Below are positions 1 to 12,117 of a stretch of 21,219 nucleotides of DNA, piece after piece. Where the stretch lies: NCBI GenBank assembly GCA_001953115.1, contig LSSL01001563.1, forward strand, positions 12,136-33,354, written 5' to 3'. How positions within the stretch are numbered: position 1 is the first letter of the stretch; each line of letters opens with the position of its first letter. The position numbers and the translations under genes are program-made. The DNA is from Smittium mucronatum (taxonomy: Eukaryota > Kickxellomycota > Harpellomycetes > Harpellales > Legeriomycetaceae). The notes below the pieces were generated by a model. The model was not told where the DNA came from. It saw only the letters and a program-made list of their open reading frames with translations, and did not search any database.

Positions 1-3000
1 CGATTATTTTTATATTGGGTGTTTTTTATTATTACAAGCCCCTATGTGGAGTTTCAGGGATATTGATGACTTTTTATAAGATAACAGAGAAGCTTCGGGG
101 CTAGCTATCATCCAGATTTACAAAATTTTATGCATATAAATCTATATGAATTTTGGAGTTTTTTTTTAATATTTTTTAAATATTTTTCAGATAAACTTCA
201 CTTTCAAATAAACATACCTTTTCCGAGTATAAATCAATATTATAATTATCTGGATCAGTTTTTAGACAAAAAATTTCGAGTTTTATTTTTAAATAGCTCG
301 AAATATAGGCATTGATTTCGATTTAAATTTACATTATTGTTATTTTATATCAATTTTGGAGTTAAAAAAAATAAATTTATACAATAAAAATAAGAAATTT
401 AATAAAATCCAATCTTATTTGGTAGATTAATGTGATTTAAGAATGCTTTTATCCGTATAATTATTATATGTTAATTGATAAAAAAAATTACACATTCAAA
501 AACTGCATATTATTGATATAGTATTAGGATCATTTGACTGTCAAAAAACAATTATTGATAATAATGTATGATATTAGTAAAGTTTATCATAAAGTAAAGC
601 GAGTATAAAAAAAATTCCCATACATATTTCTTATATAATAATTAAAAAGATATTAAATATAATTTATATAATTGCATCAAAGATTAACCCAAAAAGATCT
701 AGTCTTATATTATTATATTTTTTGCCGTATTAATACTAATACAAGTTTTTAATTGGAATTATACTTTAATAAAAAACGTGAATAGTTTTTAAAACAATGT
801 TATCAAATTTTAACGCGTCTTTGTATGCAAAAAATAATAATTATGAGCTTAAATTTGAAAATTCCAGTATATTTATATATTTAAGTCTTATTCATTTCAT
901 CATAAAGATAATAAAAATTGTTTGAAATAACTTGAATTTTACCATAAAAATATTCATATATAGTTTATGGCATATAATAACAAAGAATTTTTACATTTTT
1001 TAGGTCGTTTTTTGGTTTCAAAAATCATTAAAAAAAATTAAAAAATCTATTTTATTGGTATTTAACTTTGCTTTTTGAGACATATCTAAAACTTCTATAT
1101 CATAAATTAATATTAATTAATCATAAATAATAGTTTAATCATTAGTTTTAGACTTGATTAATAGGGTATCGGATTATGTTCTTTTCGCTTATGTATTGAG
1201 AAATAGTAAAAATAAATAACTCTATATTGGTATATATTAATTTTTTTTGATAAATTTCGGATTTATTTATCTTCCGCAGACTGAGTTACTATACAAGATC
1301 ATTTTTATATTAGAAGAAAAAATTTAGTCGGCATAGATATATCGGGAATAGTTTTCAAAAAAAAAATTCTTGATAAAACTATTTATATATATTAAATTAA
1401 TTATTTAATAATAAATTAAATTGATCCGGAGTTTTTGTTTATTTACGAATAAATAAAAATAAATTCTAATTAAAGTCACTAATTTATCCTTCTAGTAATA
1501 ATATTGGCTAATTTTTTTATTGTTTGATATAAGTATACTGGTGTATAAATCCATTTTTTTGGAATCAAGATCTAAAATTTTTGATTTTATATTGTTCATT
1601 TTATGATTAAAATCCTATTGAAAAATTTCCTTCTACATATAGAGTCATAAATCTAAATATTATTACTTTTTAAGTTTTAAGACGCCAAAAATTAAAGTCT
1701 TTTGAATGAAATTAATAGTTTATTATATTATTTAATTTGATCTCAGCTTTCTACAACTTTTACATTTTTCATTTAAACTCTTCAATTTAAGTTTCAAAAC
1801 AAACACAAATATATTCTACAATTAAAATATAAAATGGAAGAATTACCGTTTTAATGTCTTAAATGCCATTTATTTATATTAGTATAAACAAATACTAGGA
1901 TTCTAATATTGTATAATTTGGATTTTATTTAATTATTTTGAGCTTTAATATTTTTATTTATTGGCGGTGTAACTATATTTAACAATTTGAGAGCTACTAT
2001 GTCGTCATTTCTTAACTAATATGTATTAAAAATGAAATCTATATACAATTTTAAAAAATAAAATTTGCAGCAAAAACATACTTTATAATACCTATATCTT
2101 TCTCGTACTTAAAGATTGCAGGTTTATGCAACTTATTTATCAAAAATTATCACCAAAATCAATAAAAAAGCTCAAACAGTTTCGAAATTATCACTCGACA
2201 AATAAATTCTTGTATTTTATCGAAAATAAATACAAAAGATTATTTTTATACAATTATCTCTTTTTTTCGATTTCAATAAGTCTATTATTTCCAGTATTAA
2301 CTTTCATAAAATTTTAAACTTTTTTCTTTGAAAAATACCATTTTATACAAATAAAGCAATCCCCCCCCCACCCTCCAAGAAAAATCCAATTCATATAAAC
2401 ACTTGATAGCAATAATAGTCTACTAAATCTAAACTATTTTTTTAACCTCCCATTGATTTAATTTTTCTATCTCTCAGGGAGTCTAATTAATGTCTTAAAA
2501 TTGATATTACTCTTTGCAGAAAGCTTAGTACAGGTGTTCCTTGTTTTTTGAGAACTTTTTTACCTAAATAAATTAGTTAAATATAAAAATCGATTAAAAA
2601 AATAATTATTTATGCAGAATTACAGCCAAATAAAATGATTTGATTTACCAACTTTTTTTGCTCTTATATAATCTCGAATTATGAATGATTTTTTTGATAT
2701 AAATGCAGAGATGAAGCTAATTCATTCCAAGTGAACAAATAAAAAAGGGGATATCGCAAAAAGCAAAATTTTTAGAGAATGATCCTAAAATAAAAATAAT
2801 GTACTGAGTTAAATTCTCAATTTTCACGAAATTGGATCTTTTAAGAAAAATCCAAGTCCAAATCTTCCATTTCAAAAAAATCTAATATTTAAGTGTTTAT
2901 ATTGGCTTTTTAAACGGCTTTTCACTCTCGCCCCTTCATAATTTTCCTCAAATAATGATTTTTTTTTGCTTAAAATACTCTGCTTTCCTCTTTTTGCTCC

Positions 3001-3710
3001 CTGATTAAAAAATTTCATGACTTTTAATATCTTATTTCCTCTAATAACCAGTCTTTTTACATAAATGATCATATATTATTAATAGAAATTCGACCATTGT
3101 AGATACGCTCTTACAATTTTAAACTAAACTTCTTTTACCCCCACCCAATTATCCACAGATTTAAAAGAATCGATATAAATTACAAAATATTTCTTCTCTT
3201 TTAAATATCAGTTATTATAAATCTTTTTATTCTTTCCATATCATACTTCTACTCTATTAATAAACAAAAGATATGTTGGAAATTTTATTTTTTATTTAAT
3301 ATGAACCTTGATTATTATAATATTTCAACAGACAGATCTAAACCGAAAATCATCAACTATCAAACATCGAAAAATAACCCCTGATTAAATGAAATCGAAA
3401 TAGAGCTCCCAATCAGGAAATTTAACGACAAACTTCAATAACTTACCGAATTTTCACGATCATAGTCCACACGACTTAAATAAATTTATAAATCGATTTT
3501 ATTAATAGAAATATAACTGAAATAAAGAAAAAAAAATTATCGTAAAGCTTTATTTATTGTAATTATATTTGAATAAAGTTTATAATTAAATTGAATAAAT
3601 AAAATTTACTGTTTTTATATCACTCTGATTACTCATTCTTCTTCTAATAAAACAAAATCAAAACCAAACCTGAGTTTTTAATTGTGTTTTTATATAATAA
3701 TCGACACTTA
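1..3710. other. AT-rich DNA without a recognisable gene
   Basis: Long A and T runs and dense stops on both strands. The short open frames here (130-315 plus, 2126-2317 plus, 2872-3072 minus) have low-complexity F/I/K/N/Y composition and no motif I recognise. The minus frame at 2872-3072 is Lys/Arg-rich and slightly more protein-like, but I cannot connect it to a family. A C9 run lies at 2361-2369. Confidence 0.7.
2361..2369. repeat. C9 homopolymer run
   Basis: Nine consecutive C, followed by ACCCTCC, in strongly AT-rich DNA. It is one of five such runs in the left half. Confidence 0.95.
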
Positions 3711-4887
3711 TTATGATTCCATCCTATAACCATTTAATTTATTGAAATAAAATATAAGATAAAATTTCTTAGTTACTTGAAAGCATATTAGTTTAAATGA
3801 TTTTTCTAATCTAAAAAAGTCGAGCATTGTTGATTTAATTCTATTTCTTGACTTTTTCAATACTGATTTATATGTTAATATAGCTTTATCCACTTTTTGG
3901 ACCATAATTTTAGATCTATAAATATCATCATCTGCGTTTTTCAATAAACTTATTCATCTTTCTATGAAGTTTAAACCATTTGAAGCTTTTTCAGTCCGGT
4001 TATTGTGATTGTTTTGGAAGTATTTCTCTTCGTTTCTACTTGTTAATTTATCTTCTTAATCATCGCTGCCTTTATTTTCCAACCCGCTTACGTTGCTTTT
4101 TTCAATAAATGCGTTAATATCATTTATAGAAATATCACTGAGCCCTAAATTCTAGCCAATAAAAAAACACTATAATTTAATTTCTGATAGCTTAGTGTTA
4201 ATTTTGCTGATTACAGGGTCCGAAATCCGGGGCATTATTTTATTCCAAACGATTTTTATGCACGAAGATGGAATTTGTCCTCATGATTCTGAAACTATAT
4301 ATATCGCATCTTTTATGTTGAATTTTTCTGGAAAAATTCTACAGATTTCGATTCTGAATTTATTGCAGAACTCAATAAGTCAATGAATTTATTGATTTAG
4401 TAAGCCTTGGGTGTTGAAATTACACCCTGATACATAGGCTGAATTAATGAGTTTGTGTTTGGTGGTATAAAAAAAACCTCAATATTATCATCTGAGCCTA
4501 CTATTTATTTCGGGTGTACGGAGGCATTTTACATTAGTAGAAGTATTTTGAAATCCACATTAATAATTTTAGAATATTCCTTAGGTTCTACTTTAAGATG
4601 ATTCACAAAATACTCCTTAAATATTTCTTTGATCATGTAACTATTTTTGGATGATCTCCATATCACCGGAAGATTTTTTTGCTAATAATTTTAAAAGCTC
4701 TATGCGTTTCATACGAATATATATCCATTGTTTTTAATCTATAATCTCCTGTAGAGTTTCGTCCTACCATCAAGGTAAATTTGTTTCTTGGATGTTTTAT
4801 CCCCGGTGCCGTCTTTTCTTTTATAGAAATGAAGGATCTTTATGTTATCTTTTTCAAATAAAAACATGTATCATCAATGTTTAATAC

Positions 4888-4946
4888 CTATTTTTTCATT
4901 AGTAAAACAGTTTGATTGGTTTAATTTCAGAAAAAAAATCTTTTGC
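4888..4946 (-). other. Probable decayed intron in the transposase relic
   Basis: Read on the minus strand, the conserved block GYFPCQ is separated from VLNIDDT by 59 bp containing stops. The segment begins GCAAAAG after CAG, carries TACTAATG (4897-4904) about 10 bp before its end, and ends ATAG. Removing it joins the two halves in frame, exactly where Tigger-type proteins are continuous. The donor is GC rather than GT, either a GC-AG intron or a mutated GT. Confidence 0.65.
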
Positions 4947-5023
4947 CTGACAAGGAAAATAGCCTTTTTCATCTATTATTCTGTTAAGTAAATCTGGAAA
5001 TTTTTTGGAAGATTCATGATCTC

Positions 5024-5043
5024 CACTGGCGGCTTCGCCAGTG
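5024..5043. repeat. Perfect 8-bp inverted repeat, 4-nt loop
   Basis: CACTGGCG-GCTT-CGCCAGTG inside the transposase relic. It is the most GC-rich spot in the surrounding kilobases. It codes for part of the conserved GEAASGD stretch, so it is probably a coding coincidence. Confidence 0.9.
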
Positions 5044-5675
5044 AATTTGATGTTATGGAGACTCAAACTTTTTTTGAAGTTTTCGAACCGCCCACTTTTT
5101 GCGGAAAATGGTGGGTCTTCTACGTCATTATAATCATTATTCAGTTCTTCAAAAATCGAAATGGCTTTGAGCCTAATTATGGATATTGTAACTGATAACC
5201 TTTATTCGAATTGTTCATTTATCCATCTTTTAAACCTTTTTCCATCATCGAAAAAAAATTATGGTCTTTTATAATACGCCCTCTTCTTATTATTTTCGGA
5301 TTATTTTTTTCCATTTTTATTTATTTTCTAAAACCTTTATTATATACCTCAGAGTGACTTCACTTATATTATTATTTTTTCACAATCTTGGAAATGTTTT
5401 TTTCTGTTTCCAGCATATCCAATATTTCTATACTTTTCGATGTAGTTAATGAATTTCTCTTTCTTTTGAGACTCTCTTTACTCATTTTTGGAATTCAAAT
5501 TTTATATACTAAAAAACTTAAATATATTTTCAACTTATATGGCTACTTAAATCACTTTGTATTTACTAGTAAATTTTTTAAATTTATAAAAAAATTCATT
5601 GTAAATTTTAATTGGATATAAGGAAATTTAAAAAAAAAATTGATTTGATTTGATTTGATATATAAATCCGCTAAA

Positions 5676-5738
5676 GCTGAAAATTCGAATAAAAAATGGA
5701 ACAGAAAATTCGATTTCGCATAAAATGAGGATTACCTG
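5676..5738 (-). repeat. Candidate terminal inverted repeat of the Tigger relic (5' end)
   Basis: Read on the minus strand, the sequence starts TA then CAGGTAATCCTCATTTTATG and continues GCGAAATCGAATTTTC. This resembles pogo/Tigger ends, which begin CAG and sit beside a TA target duplication (here 5739-5740). It lies about 250 bp upstream of the transposase start. TCGAATTTTC occurs twice within it. I could not find a matching copy on the other side of the relic, so the call rests on position and the CAG/TA boundary. Confidence 0.5.
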
Positions 5739-5740
5739 TA

Positions 5741-6783
5741 GAGGATATAAAATATTTTTATATAATTCATCCAGAAAAAACTATACATTTATTCACAATT
5801 TTTGTGTCTTAGATTATTTCTTTGGCATATATAGAAAAAAAATATTCCTAAATATACAAATCAATTAATATTAGCGGCGATTTAGATCATTTTTTGTCTA
5901 AATTTATAGTTCATTGATTGATTACAATAATTTCTCACTAAATGAAATATTTTTGTTTTTTAAATTATAAAAGTTAACATATCAAAACTCAAGGGACTTT
6001 ATATACTATCATTTTTTATTTTTTAAAAACATTCTTGCTTTTAGAAGATGATAGTAAAAAAACTTTTAGCGGTATGGGTTTTGGCTATTAAACCATGCAG
6101 AGGGCTTAATTTACTGGTTGCTAAATAGTTAAAACAGTTGATATCCAGTACCTGAATAACAAGTCTTGTATATATTACAATAAAAAAAATATTGAATTTT
6201 ACACCTTTTAAAAATCTATTAGGTAATCAAAGATATTATCAGATTTTTACATAGTATTTGTCAGATTTTTATAGGGGTGAAACATATAATTTCATATTTC
6301 AGCTTAAATTTTCAGAAAATTACAAAAATTGCCAGATATCCAAACTTTTTTTTCTTATCCCAGCATAAAATTTTAGATTTATGTTATTTAACCGGAAAAA
6401 AAAATTGATAATCTCCATATTCCGTGCAATTTTATAATTATTGTGGTTGTTCATATACACTATTGAGCGAAAAAGCATATTTTAAGCCAATTGGATTTGT
6501 ATAAAATATCACAAATATAAGAGGTACCTTAATTTGAGACTGGAAAGGGAGGAATAATTAAAAATTTAATAGCTCGAATTTTCTAAAAAAAAAAATTTCC
6601 TTGAATCTCAGAAAAGTCGGTTTTAGCCTGAAGCTCCTAAATTTGTTTCTATAAAATATGTTAATATCTCCGAAACTATAAAACGACTGCTCATTGTACA
6701 TTAAGAGTTGTTGGATAAAACTCATTAAATTTCGCGATTCCTATTCCCTCTTCAATTTAATCTTCGATTTAAAATACCTCTGA
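5741..6783. other. AT-rich DNA, nothing recognised
   Basis: Stops are dense in all frames. The slightly GC-richer patch near 6050-6130 gives no consistent protein in any frame. Confidence 0.65.
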
Positions 6784-8708
6784 ATCTCACTAGAAATCAT
6801 ACTAAATAAATCCTCTTCTTCAAAATTAAAAGATATAATTCATGAACTGGATGCTTCAGATCCATTGGAAATAACTCAAGACATGATTTCTAATCTCAAA
6901 CTCGAAGGCTTTAATGATTTTAAAGATCCTAATTCTAAGTTAAGAGTTTCATCAAATCTGATATTTATCTCATCATAATATTTTATCCACAATATTCTCG
7001 CAATTATCATCCTTAGAGAAAGATAAAGTCATTAAAATCATCTAAAATCTAAAGTTGGAATTTCTATTTAATATTTACTTGTTTTTCGATCTATACACTG
7101 TTGTCTAATATTATCTTTACCATCAAATAGAAAATATTATTAAATCATTTTTTGAAAATGTGGAAGATTCCAAAATTGATTTTTATCATGTATTGGATAT
7201 TACTAAAGCTATGTATTTGAATAAAATAAACTCTATTCCCATGTGCAAAAATACCACTCTGGATTCAGATTAATATAAAATATCATGCGATCTGGGCCAA
7301 ATCATTTTTTCAATCTTAAAATTATTTTCCTTTCTGAAATTTCTAAAATCATATTTGCCGAGCAGAAAGGCTTTAGTTTTTTGCTCAATTTAACAGAAAT
7401 TTATTCTTCAGTGGCATTAAAGATTGATCCTGCTACCAATTCACAAGAAGCTTGTATTTTTTCGGTTTCTTTAGACTTAAAATGATCTATATTGTCAATA
7501 ATGTACAAAGTTTTGAAAGTTTCGGTTTCTGAATCTAAGAAAGATTTATATAGATCCTCTAATTTCCGATCTTCAAGAGTTTTCAATCTGTTATTTTTGA
7601 TAATTAGTGATCTAACTATGGATTTGAATCACAGTGAAATAACTTTCTATAGCTCATCCTTTTTCACCGATTTAGACTATGATTACAATACAAATTTACT
7701 TATCGAGTATTATTTTAAAAATAATCAAATTATGAACCTTCATCCCGATCATGAGCATGATTTAAATTAAACATAATAAATCTTTATGAATCTCTAATCC
7801 TTTTCCAGAACTTTAAATCCTGATTTCAACGAAAATTCTTCGTTTTTATATTTAACTAACAATAAAAATTCCGCCAAATAATCCTAATTTCAAGAAATTA
7901 ATAATAATATATCTGCTATGAGTGCTATGTTTCCGGAAATTCCGAAAGATGGTATTAAATTACTTATTTACAATAATAATAATGATTTGAAAAAAACAAT
8001 ATGAACTAACTGGATTCTGAAAACAATTACCTTTAAAATTCTTAGTACTCTCAAAATACCCCATCAAACGACAAAGATTATCCCAGTTATATTTACTTGA
8101 AAGAGACAGAGCAATATTTAAAGTCCACAAGAAACATTTTCGATAATTATGAATTTGATATTTATAATTCAGATAAAATCGATGAGTCTAAGATTCTACA
8201 TAAGAGCAAAAACCTCCCTAAAAATTATGACATTGATTCTATTTTTAAAGGTTTAAATATTGAAAAATTTCTTGCGGCAGCTCGACTTCTGGAAGAAGAT
8301 GAATATGATGACAGTTTATATGATAGCTATGACATTAATGTGGGGCTGAGTGGTAGTGACAGCGATGGCGAAAGTAATTTGGATACAAATAATGTTTCAA
8401 ATCGTGAACTGGATTCCACCTTAGGGAAATTAGCTATCAGAGAACCATTTATATTCTCTAAATATTCCGAGACCAGAGAATCTACCGGTATAAAAAAGCT
8501 ATTAGCTGAAATAAATCTTTCAAACGAGCAGATTGAAGGTTTTTATTCCATGCTTAATAATACCCCTTCAAGAAAATATAAATTGGAAAGTTCTATAATA
8601 AAACAAAGAAAAAATTATCATAATTCAGTATCTCCAAATACCAAAAATGAAAAAAACAATCAAGAATCAATTATTCAACCTCCAAAAACAAAAATCCATC
8701 CAAAATAG
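6784..8708 (+). pseudogene. Broken ASCC2/Cue3-like gene (CUE-domain protein)
   Basis: Remains of a CUE-domain protein of the ASCC2/Cue3 family, ubiquitin-binding subunits of the ASCC/RQT complex that acts on stalled, ubiquitinated ribosomes. The CUE domain is at 7909-8001 (ISAMSAMFPEIPKDGIKLLI then NNNNDLKKTI), cut by TGA at 8002-8004. Coding resumes in another frame after TAA and TAG. The intact block 8097-8708 has RNIFDNYEFDIYNSDKIDES and DEYDDSLYDSYDINVG followed by a GSDSDGES acidic run. These match the family's (R)(H)N(I/V)F-DEFD and EYDDTYD-QVG-DSD signatures in the same order. The 8097 start codon is TTG, so this is an internal segment, not a true start. Upstream, open protein-like segments at 6784-6975 and 7124-7270 plus later pieces lie in different frames; they would supply the N-terminal part, but I cannot prove homology there. 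Total length, about 640 codons, fits the family. Confidence 0.7.
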
Positions 8709-8809
8709 ATATAAACGTCACAGAATAGCAAACTTTAACCAAAAATTGTATCTTCCTCCTGAGAATTAATAACGATGCCCATCTTTTAATCTTAATTATT
8801 TGGAACCCA

Positions 8810-8820
8810 CCCCCCCCCCC
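8810..8820. repeat. C11 homopolymer run
   Basis: Eleven consecutive C, about 100 bp after the end of the ASCC2-like relic. Confidence 0.95.
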
Positions 8821-9015
8821 AGATCTTTTTTATCCCAATGTCGCATCATTTCTATTAAGTTCAAACCCCCAATATTTCATAAAATAACATTTCCTCCGCT
8901 TTAGAATCTGTAAATGTATATTTTATGCTATACCAGATACTCTGCAAAAATTTTAAATATCAGTATTGTTTAGTAAAACCATCTGCGCTTTTAATATTTA
9001 AATTTCGTTTTTTTT

Positions 9016-9027
9016 GGGGGGGGGGGG
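9016..9027. repeat. G12 homopolymer run
   Basis: Twelve consecutive G directly after a T run; the longest of the five C/G runs. Confidence 0.95.
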
Positions 9028-10212
9028 TTTCTGAGTTTTTGTGATTATGTTCAATTTCAAAACCAAAATTTAAAAAAATTATTAATATTGGCAAAAAATA
9101 TTTGATTATATCGGAGAAAAGACTCATCTAAGTTATGATTTAATGACTATTAAACATCCTAATAATTATATATATATGACAATAGATGAAATTTTTTCTT
9201 AGAATATGTTAAGTTTTTATTGACTTCAATCCCTTTGATTTTAAAATCGTATTATTGAATTTTTAGATATATATTTACGTGTATATATAATCTTTGTTTT
9301 ATCCTTAATAAATATGAAAAATAAAAATTATGAGAAAAAAAAGTAGTTAAATTTGGAAAATTTTGGAACCAATACACAGATATTAAGCCAATATCATTCT
9401 GAAATAAAAATTATGTATAATTTTTGACGAAAAAAAGCGTTTGAGCTATATAGGGATCTTCTACAAATAAAAATTAAAATCGTTTTAATTTTTACATGTA
9501 TTCTTAAATTAGAATTTTTTTTTTGGTACATAATGATAAAGAATCTAAAAATTTACTCCTCCATACCCCAAAATGAATAAATTTATTAAATGTTTATCAC
9601 TGAGAAAATTTTCAGAATTTGATTAAATTAATATAATTAAAATCCCATATATTTATAAAATTAAAAAAATGTCTTTAAATTTTATGCCTTTTGATTACAA
9701 AAAAAGTTATAGTTCTATTTATTATTCGGAGTCCAGGCTGAACTAAAAAAATTAGATTAAAATATGATATCTTTTTTTTCAATAAATATATATCAAATGA
9801 TGTAAAAATGACGAAAAAACATTTATAATAGTTTAAATAAAATTGACATCCAAAATATTTGTTAACCTTTATATATCAGCCACCTTAAAACTTTTAATAT
9901 TAAGTTTTATAGTCTACAATAGACATAATCATTAAAAAAAAATTCGCCAATTATATACCTAAAATCGATAGTTTATTAATAAAATGGAGATTAAAATAAG
10001 AATTTTGAAATGAAAAACGCTAAAAATACAATAATTTGCTAATTTTCCCTATAAAATTTAACTCTTTCTAAAATTTTTGATTTTATTTTATTTAGTAAAA
10101 TCATTTATATTCTTCGATAAAATAATATATTACTATTTAAAATATCAGTTAAAGAAAAATTTTCCTAATTTATAGAGCTATTATAATAAATAATAAAAAT
10201 CAAAAAAGCCCT

Positions 10213-10222
10213 CCCCCCCCCC
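10213..10222. repeat. C10 homopolymer run
   Basis: Ten consecutive C preceded by GCCCT, in AT-rich DNA. Confidence 0.95.
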
Positions 10223-11684
10223 AAATATAAAAAAAAGAAAAGGGTCTGAACTGAATAATTTTTTTTAAATTTTTACTTGTCATTTACAAAAAAAAATACA
10301 AATGTGGCTTTATCAACATTTAATAAATAATTTTTTTTAATATTTTCTAATTGAATTAATCTTCGAATAACTATTTAGAATTTTAAATTGGTTTATAAGA
10401 GGGTATTATCATTTGAACTTTTATAAGCCAAAAATATTTAAAATTTAAAGACAAAATAAATCGGGGGATTTAGAATATATTTTCAAAAAAAATCTTCTAT
10501 TGCATTTAGATTGAAAAAGATAAAAATAGGTTTAGAAAATTCTTCAAATTATAAATATTTTGTCTCTGTTTAATATTATGAAGTCTTTTTAGTTGATATT
10601 TAAATAGCATCGTATAAAATATAATTCCTAAAACACTTAGTATCTATATCAGAACATCTTTAAATTCACAATCCTCTTTACTAATAAAAATTTTCAGCAA
10701 TATAAAAATTGGATTAAAAAACTGGGTGTCTTGAAAATTTTTACTGATACTAGATTTTGGGGTTTTAAAATCAAATTCAATTCTTTAGCGCAAATTTGAG
10801 TGATATTCTGACTTTATCCTATTCATCTTTTAAAACAAAAATTATTGAAACCTAAATCAAGACTAATATATTTTTATGTTATGCTAAATCATAATATTTT
10901 ATAGTGTTGAAGAAATAATTGATATATTTTAAATCAGATAAATTTTTAGTTATTCAGTAATAGTTCCTGGATTAAGATTTAAAAATTTTATTCTTATATA
11001 GAAAATTAGAATATAAAAGTAATATTTTAATATGTAAAATATGAGTATTGATTTTTAACTTTCACACAAAAAATATTTCAATATAAATCCACTTGTATAA
11101 AACTAATTTTTTTTTTTAGTATTATATGGATAAATCAGTATTATTATATTCATCGATTCACATTTTAAATTTTTTTCTTTAAAAAAAATACAGAGGTGAT
11201 TCAGAATTTCCAACAAAAGAAATTTAACCAAATATTTACTTTTTTTTTGTTTGGCTATGGCTTTAGAAAAATATTTTGATCTATTCAAATAAAATAAGTA
11301 AATTTTGTAAAACACAATGTTAACTTTATTTCTTATTCTTAAATTTCTTGCAATGAAAAGTTAGAAATTTAACAGAAACACAAAAAGCGATTTTTTTATT
11401 TTAGAATTTTTGTAATCACAATTAATTTAATTTCATGCTATTAAATTCCAGAATAAATTGATTTTTAGATGTTTCCATTTTTTACTTATTATTTTTTACG
11501 AATAGGTGGTAAAAAATAGTTGAAAAATGAATGCCGAAGTAATATAATTATGCAAAATTCATTAGTTTTTATATCCGGGAACCTTCTAAGGACTAATAAT
11601 AAACCTGAGTAAGTTAACCTAGACTCCAATTTAAATCTCAAAAAAATAAAAAAATTTAGCGTGATAATTTAATGGGAGTGGTAT

Positions 11685-11695
11685 GGGGGGGGGGG
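11685..11695. repeat. G11 homopolymer run
   Basis: Eleven consecutive G preceded by GGGAGTGGTAT, in AT-rich DNA. Confidence 0.95.
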
Positions 11696-12117
11696 TTAGA
11701 ACCTTAATTAACCAATAATATTTTCTTGTTCTTCAACTAATAAATATAAAGAGACAAATTTCAGTTTTATTATAGTATAGTAACCCATAATAAAGTTAAA
11801 TGTTAGTAAGAAAGGGGTTTTAATTATTCTTTATTATAAAAATGTCCTATTGAAATATAGCGAGCATAGTAAATTTTTTTTTTATGTAAGCTCGTTTAAA
11901 ATATATTTTAAAATTTTTAGTGATTCACAACATAAGTATTTATATAATTAAAATTTTCAAAGATAAATATTTCAATATTACAATTAAAATTGAAAGATAT
12001 TTCATTAAGTTTAAACAAATTAATTTGATTTTAAATATAACTGAAATTGACATAATTTTTTTTAAAACCGATTTCAATTTTTTATCAAAGTGTTTAATAA
12101 AATATGTTCAAATTTAG

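Larger units (their letters stand above)
3711..5485 (-). pseudogene. Decayed Tigger/pogo-type DDE transposase
   Basis: Relic of a cut-and-paste transposase, read on the minus strand from ATG at 5483-5485. In order it shows a Psq-like helix-turn-helix (starts MSKESLKRKRNSLTTSKSIE), a CENP-B-type second DNA-binding part (GRFENFKKS...IKFTGEAASGD, about 5020-5100) and a DDE_1-like core. The core includes NIDDT (first catalytic Asp, 4873-4875), TAPGIKHPRNKFTLMVGRN, MIKEIFKEYFVNHLK, KILLLM-stop-NASVHPK and FFIPPNTNSLIQPMYQGVI. The second Asp is replaced by a stop (4529-4531) and the third position is Tyr (4430-4432), 33 codons further on. There are several more stops and a frameshift near 4660-4670. 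The span equals about 590 codons, the usual Tigger size. The C-terminal tail down to 3711 is low complexity and its end is uncertain. The family is clear from motif order, but the protein is dead. Confidence 0.88.
8709..12117. other. AT-rich DNA without a recognisable gene
   Basis: About 3.4 kb of A/T runs with dense stops. Open frames at 11103-11315 (minus) and 11920-12117 (plus) are I/K/N/F low-complexity and look like chance. The only distinctive items are the long C and G runs. Confidence 0.75.

Noticed and set aside
2872..3072. Lys/Arg-rich minus-strand frame as a gene fragment
   Set aside because: No motif and no true start. Its position next to the transposon does not match any transposase segment.
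5076..5100. tRNA B-box-like TTCGAACC
   Set aside because: No A box or cloverleaf around it; it lies inside the transposase relic.
7401..7586. Minus-strand open frame with a natural-looking Lys/Glu-rich composition
   Set aside because: It lies opposite the ASCC2-like relic, begins with TTG, ends quickly, and matches no family I know. An antisense mirror of plus-strand coding is likelier.
6784..7770. Similarity of the N-terminal pieces to Golgi COG6
   Set aside because: A few residues looked similar after joining frames, but the adjoining CUE domain and C-terminal signatures point to ASCC2/Cue3 instead.
7990..8100. Reassigned TAA/TAG codons to explain in-frame stops
   Set aside because: RPN10, MRT4 and the 715-residue gene have no internal stops and end in TAG or TAA.
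3711..8708. Repeat-induced point mutation (C-to-T decay) as cause of the relics
   Set aside because: Several changes in the transposase are transversions or indels (for example a catalytic Asp codon now TAA, Trp codon now TTG), so ordinary decay fits better. A dinucleotide count could still test it.
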